NCBI GenBank assembly: GCA_031216445.1
Contig: CM062219.1
Location: forward strand, 22,164,001-22,228,000
DNA length: 64,000 nucleotides
Direction of reading: 5' to 3'
Source: Lateolabrax maculatus
Lineage: Eukaryota; Chordata; Actinopteri; Acropomatiformes; Lateolabracidae
Shown here: in pieces, positions 58,617 to 64,000 of the stretch
How the letters are laid out: every line of letters starts with the position of its first letter
How positions within the stretch are numbered: the stretch's first letter is position 1
Program-made: the position numbers and the translations under genes
Notes under the pieces: generated by a model
The model's input: the letters and a program-made list of their open reading frames with translations, nothing else
Told to the model about the DNA's origin: nothing
The model's database searches: none

Positions 58617-61600
58617 ATGGGCGGATGAAAGCACTGCGTCTACTTAGACTGAAAGGTGTTAATTATACTAAAATAATTTACACTTTTGTTAACAATTTTC
58701 TTTTAGGTACGAAAGAAATTCACACTCGTTGAGGTCAGGTTAATAGTGTAATATCAGCTGTAATAGCATGTGTTCTTCCGCACATCTTATGGACTGTGAT
58801 ATAATTCCCCTTCTGCTTCATGTCATGGAAATGTCAAACCATTCTTTCTTGACACAGCATTCACGAGGCACAATGTGTCACACACAAAAGTTTACTAAAA
58901 CAACACAACGGCAGGGCAACTTACTTTCCAGCACAGCGCTCGTATGCCTCCTTCAAAAGGGATTCCTGAATTGAATAGAGTAATGGAGGGTCAAACACAG
59001 AACAATACAATATTTACAGCAATGTTATCAGCAAAATAAATATCGAGGTGTGAAAATTACCATTGAAGCACAGCTCCCTCAGTGTCTTTAAGTTTATGTT
59101 TTCTTCACTCAAAGTTACTTTGAATTCCTGAATCCTGAAATAAGAAACAAGACCAGGTTAGAACTAATTTCATTTCTAAATTACGTCTTGTTGACAAAAT
59201 ACCTCTTTTACTATTATGAACATATTGTTAAACCATAACCACAATGTTCACAACATTTCCAAACAAGGCAGGAGAACAGGCCCCGCCCACTCAGGAGACA
59301 GGAAGTGCATACCATTTCATATCATTGGCGCAGCTTGAAAGAAAAACAGTTTGCAGGTTCAATAGTAATGTTGTAAGAATAGTAAATTAGTCTATAATTG
59401 ATTTTCAAATGTTAATCTCATTTAAGCTAGTAGTTTGCATAAAGGCTTATCCAGAATGAACTGAGCTATGCAATATCCCTTATAATTAAACATGGGTATT
59501 AGTTATCTTAATTATTGAGCTGATTCATCAGGTGAGGTCAAACCTAGTCAAGTCAATTTCATTTGTATAGCGTAAAATCATAACAAAAGCTATCTCAAGA
59601 CACTTTCGTCTTGAGATAACTTTCCTAGAAAGGAAAATGTTAAAAGGGACAAAGGGAAAAAATCCCTATTGAAATACAGCCAAGTGGGCTAAATGGAAGC
59701 AGGTAGGCTTAAAGGATCTGGTGCCAGATACCTCCAGAGGTCTTGTGGAGTTCATGCCTCAACATGTCAGTGCTGTTTTGTCGGCAAAAGGGGGACCTAT
59801 ACAATATTAAGCAAGTGGTTTTAATTTGATGGCTGATATACATATATATATATACAGTGGGTACGGAAAGTATTCAGATCCCTTTAAATTTTTCACTCTT
59901 TGTTTCATTGCAGCCATTTGCTAAAATCAAAAAAGTTCATTTTATTTCTCATTAATGTACACTCAGCACTCCATCTTGACAGAAAAAAACAGAAATGTAG
60001 AAATTTTTGCAAATTTATTAAAAAAGAAAAACTGAAATATCACATGGTCATAAGTATTCAGACCCTTTGCTAAGTATTGAGTAGAAGCACCCTTTTGAGC
60101 TAGTGCATTCATGAGTCTTCTTGGGAATGATGCAACAAGTTTTTCACACCTGGATTTGGGGATCCTCTGCCATTCTTCCTTGAAGATCCTCTCCAGTTCC
60201 GTCAGGTTGGATGGTGAACGTTGGTGGACAACCATTTTCAGGTCTCTCCAGAGATGCTCAGTTGTTCTGAAGCCACCCCTTTGTTATTTTAGTTGTGTGC
60301 TTAGGGTCATTGTCTTGTTGGAAGGTGAACCTTCGGCCCAGTCTGAGGTCCTGAGCACTCTGGAAGAGGTTTTCTTCCAGGATATCTCTGTACTTGGACG
60401 CATTCATCTTTCCTTCAATTGCAACCAGTTGTCCTGTCCCTGTATCTGAAAAACACCCCCATAGCATGATGCTGCCACCACCATGTTTCACTGTTGGGAT
60501 TGTATTGGGTAGGTAATGAGCAGTGCCTGGTTTTCTCCACACATACCGCTTAGAATTAACGCCAAAAAGTTCAATCTTCGTCTCATCAGACCAGAGAATC
60601 TTATTTCTCATAGTCTGGGAGTCCTTCATGTGTTTTTTGGCAAACTCTATGCGGGCTTTCATGTGTCTTGCACTGAGGAGAGGCTTCCGTCGGGCCACTC
60701 TGCCATAAAGCCCCGACTGGTGGAGGGCTGCAGTGATAGTTGACTTTGTGGAACTTTCTCCCATCTCTCTACTGCATCTCTGGAGCTCAGCCACAGTGAT
60801 CTTTGGGTTCTTCTTTACCTCTCTCACCAAGGCTCTTCTCCCACGATTGCTCAGTTTGGCTGGACGGCCAGGTCTAGGAAGAGTTCTGGTCGTCCCAAAC
60901 TTCTTCCATTTAAGGATTATGGAGGCCACTGTGCTCTTAGGAACCTTGAGTGCTGCAGAAATTCTTTTGTAACCTTGGCCAGATCTGTGCCTTGCCACAA
61001 TTCTGTCTCTGAGCTCCTTGGGCAGTTCCTTCGACCTCATGATTCTCATTTGCTCTGACATGCACTGTGAGCTGTGTGAAGGAATTTTCCTTCTTGTATG
61101 TTAAACTTCCCTCTTGTAGGTTAACGGTAACTTAAGACAGTGCTTCACAGGACAGGTCAACTGCCTGTCTCTGTTTGCCTGTCTCATTCTGTGTGCCAGA
61201 CAAGGCCGAGTGGCTCTAGCATCTGGTAGACCAAGGTCAGCTAGATATCTTCTGTATTCAGGTTTAGACACAACAGGCTGGAGCCTGGTTGTTGACGCTG
61301 AATAACAGATACGGTAGAGAGGCCATGCTGCTGCTTCTACAGCAATGGTTGACGTCTTTCCCTGTCTGGATCCGATATCCAATAGAGTTATCACACAGAC
61401 AGACTGAGTTAGGAATAACCCTATTTGGATATAGCGGAACTTATCACTTCTGGGGAGGGTTAAATACTGAGTTTCAGGACACCATCTTCAGACTTGGGTA
61501 GCAGTACGCTGTGATTCACACGTGGTGTTTCCCTTTTCTCCTCGATCGAGCTTCAATAAATATTCCTGTGTAAGACATCCCGGTCTCCTGAAACTTCTTG

Positions 61601-63598
61601 TTAGAGTGAACCAGCTCTAAGATTTCCATCACAAGCTGTAAGGTCTTATATAGACAGGTGTGTTCCTTTCCTAATCAAGTCCAATCAGTTTAATTAAACA
61701 CATTTGGACTCCAATGAAGGAGTAGAACCATCTCAAGGAGGATCAGAAGAAATGGACAGCATGTGAGTTAAATATGAGTGTCACAGCAAAGGGTCTGAAT
61801 ACTTATGACCATGTGATATTTCCGTTTTTCTTTTTTAATAAATTTGCAAAAAATTCTACATTTCTGTTTTTTTCTGTCAAGATGGGGTGCTGAGTGTACA
61901 TTAATGAGAAATAAAATGAACTTTTTTGATTTTAGCAAATGGCTGCAATGAAACAAAGAGTGAAAAATTTAAAGGGGTCTGAATACTTTCCGTACCCACT
62001 GTATATTCGAGTGTTTCCATCACACAGTGTTATATTACAGTTATTTCATAAAAACGGATGTTTATCATTCAGTGTAATCTAATAATCTAAGAATCAAGTC
62101 ATACAGTCACACAATGATATTAATGGTAAATGGACTGAATTTATATGGCACTACTCTAGTCTACCGACTCAAAGCAATTTATAACACATGCCAACATTCA
62201 CCCATTCACACATGCTGCCAACCTGCTCATCAGGAGCAGTTAAGGGTTCTTAGTGTCTACCTCTCTATTCATACACTTGACACAGATCATTTTGGGATTC
62301 TTAGTATATAACCACTTGTTTAGCCAATATTTTGCCCACACTGGTCAAAATATAAAGAACCTTATACTTATAGTGTTTCTAATATTTTGCAATCTAATAG
62401 CTACAACAACACGGACTACAACCTTCAAACTGACCATAGAGCATCAACACTTCTTTGACACACAGAAACTGAATATGATAAGCATTATAAATATTGGATT
62501 TATTGCAACAATGTAGCAACGGATTGCATTTCGATGCAGGTGTACCACCTGTGCCCAGTATTTGACTGCACATTTTAAGTACGATATGTTAATAGATCTC
62601 TTTTGAGTGACTTTTTTTTTTAAATAAATGAGGTGGTCAGTTAAAAACCATTATTTGTAGAATGTATTGTTTAACAAGCTTCATTTTAATTAAAACATAT
62701 TTTACCATAAAATTAGTAAAAGATTTTACATAATACAAGTAAGATTTGTATTATGTAATTGTCTATGCGCATGCGCTACTGACCTGCAGAAAATAAGTCA
62801 ATATTCAACAGATAACGGTTGAGAAACCACCTTTGCCTCATTTCAGAAGGTTTATCAATGTTTACTATGAACGTCAAACCTCTTGAAGTTGTGGTGTAAC
62901 ATGCTACGGGATAGTATATTAAAATAACATCAAATATGCAAAACATATAACAAGTATTTTAAACAGGCAATTAACAGTTAAGGTTTACACTGTAGGTTAA
63001 TATAACAAATTACAGCAAAGAAGAGGGTAATAACGTCTTAGTACAAATAGTCTTTGTAAAATCGATTGCGTTTTCTCTTGAAGCATGGTCTGGCTAATTT
63101 ACCATGAGCTAATTTAACGTTAGGACGACAGTTTAAATGGAAATAAGTCACATTTGTTTTTACCTTTGCACTGACAGAAACACACTGTCAGCAGATATAG
63201 TTAGCTGGAAGATAGCTAATTGTTAGCCAGTTAGGGCTTAAGGAAGTAAGATGTGTCAGCTGATGTGCTAACAGGGAGCTAGCGTAGCTACTTACAACGA
63301 TGGAGTTGCTGTATTACTTAACTTGTTAAGCCTCCCAGAGGCGCTAAGTATGACGTTTTAAACTGAGATCATATTCACGAATTGTATGTTTTCGCAACCC
63401 TTGCCTAAAGATAAACCTAGCTTATGTTTGATTAGCTGGGCTGCTGTTGCTGCTAGCTTAACACTAAAGTTAGTACCAGTTTTGCGGTTAGGATGGATTA
63501 TGTACCACTAGTTTCCCACTGTCCTTGCGTCCTGCATCCGATGCAACAACAAACATTTAGTTATATGTATCTCACCTGTTTCTGTATGCAGTAGACAT
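52971..63598 (-). CDS. tbc1d13: tbc1d13: TBC1 domain family member 13, Rab GAP (whole gene, 12 coding exons)
   Basis: A TBC-domain GTPase-activating protein; mammalian TBC1D13 acts on Rab35 and affects GLUT4 traffic. Exons: 63598-63576, 59134-59061, 58965-58925, 57961-57900, 57422-57323, 56172-56090, 55865-55706, 54381-54171, 54073-53910, 53467-53307, 53204-53147, 53036-52971. All have GT-AG boundaries with agreeing phases, giving 400 residues and TAA, the same length as human TBC1D13. The two catalytic fingers are present: I-x-x-D-x-x-R with Arg 129 and Y-V-Q with Gln 229. Also seen are G-M-N-E-I-V-G-P-V-Y-Y and F-R-W-L-T-L-L-L-S-Q-E-F. No signal peptide or membrane segment is seen; it is cytosolic. 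Intron 1 (about 4.4 kb) contains a Tc1 copy with a nested LTR. Confidence 0.98.
53147..53204 (-). CDS. tbc1d13: tbc1d13 exon 11
   Basis: 58 bp between a GTTCACAG acceptor and a GTAAGG donor. It encodes L-I-R-D-N-L-L-A-G-D-F-T-V-N-M-R. Confidence 0.93.
53307..53467 (-). CDS. tbc1d13: tbc1d13 exon 10
   Basis: 161 bp between a CACACAG acceptor and a GTGAGC donor. It encodes F-R-W-L-T-L-L-L-S-Q-E-F and L-V-C-C-A-M. Confidence 0.96.
53910..54073 (-). CDS. tbc1d13: tbc1d13 exon 9
   Basis: 164 bp between a TTGTTCAG acceptor and a GTATGG donor. It encodes D-T-F-F-C-F-T-N-L-M and D-D-S-Q-C-G-I. Confidence 0.95.
54171..54381 (-). CDS. tbc1d13: tbc1d13 exon 8 (YxQ finger)
   Basis: 211 bp between a CTTCCAG acceptor and a GTTGGT donor. 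It encodes N-P-G-I-A-Y-V-Q-G-M-N-E-I, with the catalytic glutamine at 229. Confidence 0.96.
54382..55199. other. tbc1d13 intron 7, part
   Basis: Intron sequence next to repeat R2. The minus frame 54435-54641 shows no domain. Confidence 0.5.
55200..55425 (+). repeat. Dispersed repeat R2, copy 2
   Basis: It aligns by eye with 14128-14365 over most of its length, in the same orientation. It lies in tbc1d13 intron 7. Confidence 0.65.
55706..55865 (-). CDS. tbc1d13: tbc1d13 exon 7
   Basis: 160 bp between a TTTGCAG acceptor and a GTAAGT donor. It starts with the last base of R128, then R129 (arginine finger), and encodes L-D-P-Q-N-D-Y-E-T-L. Confidence 0.95.
56090..56172 (-). CDS. tbc1d13: tbc1d13 exon 6 (IxxDxxR)
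   Basis: 83 bp between a TTTTTCAG acceptor and a GTATGA donor. It encodes P-L-N-P-N-P-D-S-R-W and I-D-K-D-V; the arginine finger is completed at the next exon. Confidence 0.95.
56236..56318 (-). mobile_element. L2-like LINE 3' tail
   Basis: The reverse complement reads the L2-like 3' end (CACCAATACACCACAG, AATTCCTTGTATGTG) seen at 28637-28703, followed by three GATTC-type units. It is extremely 5'-truncated and lies in tbc1d13 intron 5. Confidence 0.85.
56400..57200. other. tbc1d13 intron 5, no recognised feature
   Basis: A+T-rich, with a T run near 57160. Nothing is recognised. Confidence 0.5.
57323..57422 (-). CDS. tbc1d13: tbc1d13 exon 5
   Basis: 100 bp between a GTTATAG acceptor and a GTGAGT donor. 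It encodes F-L-K-E-M-I-I-Q-P-G-I-A, diagnostic for TBC1D13. Confidence 0.95.
57495..57790. repeat. Dispersed repeat R1, diverged copy
   Basis: GGCGAGACAATCAGTTGATT, AATCAGACAACAGAAAATG and a spacing similar to other R1 copies. Weaker match than 8150-8335. It lies in tbc1d13 intron 4. Confidence 0.4.
57900..57961 (-). CDS. tbc1d13: tbc1d13 exon 4
   Basis: 62 bp between a TTTTCAG acceptor and a GTGAGG donor. It encodes I-L-L-N-Y-L-P-L and the following helix. Confidence 0.94.
58437..58680 (+). mobile_element. SINE family 2 with internal (GT)n expansion
   Basis: It begins GGTGGTTGTGGCTCAGG, a tRNA-like head, then CCCCCGGCTACTCCTGTCCA and CACCATTGGTGTGCGAGTG. The (GT)n run at 58585-58615 lies where this SINE normally has a few GTGTG units. 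It lies in tbc1d13 intron 3. Confidence 0.6.
58925..58965 (-). CDS. tbc1d13: tbc1d13 exon 3
   Basis: 41 bp between an AATTCAG acceptor and a GTAAGT donor. It encodes I-P-F-E-G-G-I-R-A-L-C-W-K, the first conserved TBC motif. Confidence 0.95.
59061..59134 (-). CDS. tbc1d13: tbc1d13 exon 2
   Basis: 74 bp between an ATTTCAG acceptor and a GTAATT donor. It encodes I-Q-E-F-K and L-R-E-L-C-F-N. Confidence 0.92.
59545..59700 (-). mobile_element. LINE family 2, 3' end fragment
   Basis: The reverse complement matches the 3' end at 33020-33176 (TTAAAAGG-type block, CTTGAGATA, GTTATGATTTTACGCTATAC, then TTGACTTGACT). It contains an extra inverted copy of TATCTCAAGAC around 59590-59620. It lies in tbc1d13 intron 1. 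Confidence 0.75.
60071..61061 (-). pseudogene. Tc1 family 1 transposase, copy C, broken
   Basis: It starts M-S-E-Q-M at 61061 and stays open for 267 codons, through the HTH region, W-S-D-E-T-K and Q-Q-D-N-D-P-K-H-T. A 50-base deletion near 60258 then removes the segment before the catalytic glutamate (D-W-P-S-Q through N-P-I) and shifts the frame. The C-terminal part continues in another frame and its normal stop codon is lost. The LTR lies 13 bases upstream of the ATG. Confidence 0.92.
61075..61633 (+). mobile_element. Solo LTR, family A, copy 3
   Basis: 559 bp, from TGTGAAGG to CCATCACA, flanked by the perfect 5-base direct repeat AGCTG (61070-61074 and 61634-61638). The same AGCTG is single in Tc1 copy A, which shows the empty site. 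It has TTAAATAC at 61460-61467 and AATAAA at 61555-61560. The long minus frame inside it is antisense and not a gene. Confidence 0.96.
62130..62290 (-). mobile_element. SINE family 2, 3' part
   Basis: TTATATGGCACTACTCTAGT, CTACCGACTCAAAGCAATTT and CACATGCCAACATTCACCC match 15530-15665. It is diverged and lies in tbc1d13 intron 1. Confidence 0.65.
62291..63575. other. tbc1d13 intron 1, 5' part, no recognised feature
   Basis: No exon or repeat family is recognised. A small 11-bp inverted repeat (ACATAATACAA) lies at about 62728-62756. Confidence 0.5.
63576..63598 (-). CDS. tbc1d13: tbc1d13 exon 1 (start)
   Basis: The ATG at 63598 begins M-S-T-A-Y-R-N. The exon ends at a GTGAGA donor (63575), leaving two bases of an arginine codon. 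It is too short for routine ORF detection; the call rests on phase and position. Confidence 0.85.
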
Positions 63599-63651
63599 GT
63601 CTGGGTAGGCGGTGTCGTATTCCTTTAACTGTTTCCAAAAAGTAATTTATT

Positions 63652-63684
63652 ATTGGCCAGAGGGACGTCCTCCTATCACTTCCG
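63652..63684 (-). promoter_or_regulatory. tbc1d13 proximal promoter motifs
   Basis: Upstream of the ATG on the minus strand are CGGAAGTG (ETS type, 63677-63684), a GACGTC CRE-like core (63664-63669) and CCAAT (63652-63656). This is typical of a TATA-less housekeeping promoter. The exact start site cannot be read from the sequence. Confidence 0.5.
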
Positions 63685-63689
63685 CCTTC

Positions 63690-64000
63690 ACAACAACACT
63701 GTGGGCGCACACCACGTTGTTTGGATCCAGATTAAATTTGCGTGTCAGTGAGTGGGGTTCATATGTTGGGACTGTTCCCTTACCAAAACACTTTGTTCCT
63801 GATTTGTTACCCAATGCCCTTCAGTAACGTAGGTTTCATTTTAGGTCTTTATTGTCGCAAGGATTTTATAAATATACATTCATAATTTAGAATTTTCATA
63901 AATTTGCAGTTATAGGTAGACTTCTTCTAAATGTGAATTAATTAATTATAGGTGTGCTATTGTTGAGTATATTTCCCTGGCTGTGCCCCTAGACAGAGTG
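63690..64000. other. Upstream of tbc1d13, no recognised feature
   Basis: No divergent gene is seen up to the window end. The plus frame 63612-63827 has no domain. Confidence 0.45.

Larger units (their letters stand above)
59855..62001 (-). mobile_element. Tc1-like element, family 1, copy C, interrupted by LTR
   Basis: Both termini are present (CAGTGGGTACGGAAAGTA at left, its complement at right), flanked by TA at 59853-59854 and 62002-62003. Total 2147 bp, of which 559 plus a 5-base duplication belong to the inserted LTR. It lies in tbc1d13 intron 1, on the same strand as the gene. Confidence 0.95.

Noticed and set aside
61101..61394. 97-codon minus-strand open frame
   Set aside because: It lies antisense within the solo LTR at 61075-61633 and has no known domain.
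1..64000. CRISPR array, bacterial operon, phage or toxin system
   Set aside because: No regularly spaced direct repeats, ribosome-binding sites or prokaryotic gene clusters are present; gene structure is spliced and vertebrate.

Overview
The window is vertebrate nuclear DNA, most likely from a teleost fish of percomorph type. The evidence is spliced genes with GT-AG introns, near-full conservation of three vertebrate proteins, and fish-type repeats: Tc1/mariner, piggyBac and hAT elements, L2-like and other LINEs, tRNA-derived SINEs, and solo LTRs. There are no operons, CRISPR arrays or bacterial features.

Three host genes are supported, all on the minus strand. (1) dqx1, a DEAQ/DEAH-type RNA helicase-like ATPase, has its first three coding exons at 21796-21437, 14941-14748 and 9185-8732. 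They encode the N-terminal ~336 residues. The remaining exons were not found and probably lie beyond base 1. (2) thnsl2, threonine synthase-like 2, a PLP enzyme, is complete: eight coding exons between 46109 and 37139 join in phase to a 488-residue protein. A promoter-like region lies near 48.5-48.6 kb. (3) tbc1d13, a Rab GTPase-activating protein, is complete: twelve coding exons between 63598 and 52971 join in phase to 400 residues.

Layout. 1-8.7 kb: repeats and unrecognised sequence, with a solo LTR, a SINE and LINE pieces. 8.7-21.9 kb: dqx1 exons; the introns hold three Tc1/mariner elements. 22-25 kb: an LTR-like relic, then a broken piggyBac transposase gene. 25-33 kb: an L2-like LINE nested in tandem repeats downstream of piggyBac, a ~0.9 kb foldback element and a second LINE family. 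33-37 kb: a decayed Tc1, dispersed repeats and an orphan promoter-like stretch. 37-48.6 kb: thnsl2, with LINE and hAT debris in its introns. 48.6-52.9 kb: unrecognised DNA, a near-perfect hairpin and a solo LTR. 53-63.6 kb: tbc1d13; its first intron contains a Tc1 copy that itself contains a solo LTR.

The three genes have unrelated roles (putative RNA helicase, amino-acid phosphate metabolism, Rab regulation), and nothing suggests that they work together. I found no credible new biological system. The most informative structures are the nested transposon insertions with visible target-site duplications, two long hairpins, a ~0.9 kb foldback element, and the divergent DELQ motif and glycine/glutamate expansion in dqx1.
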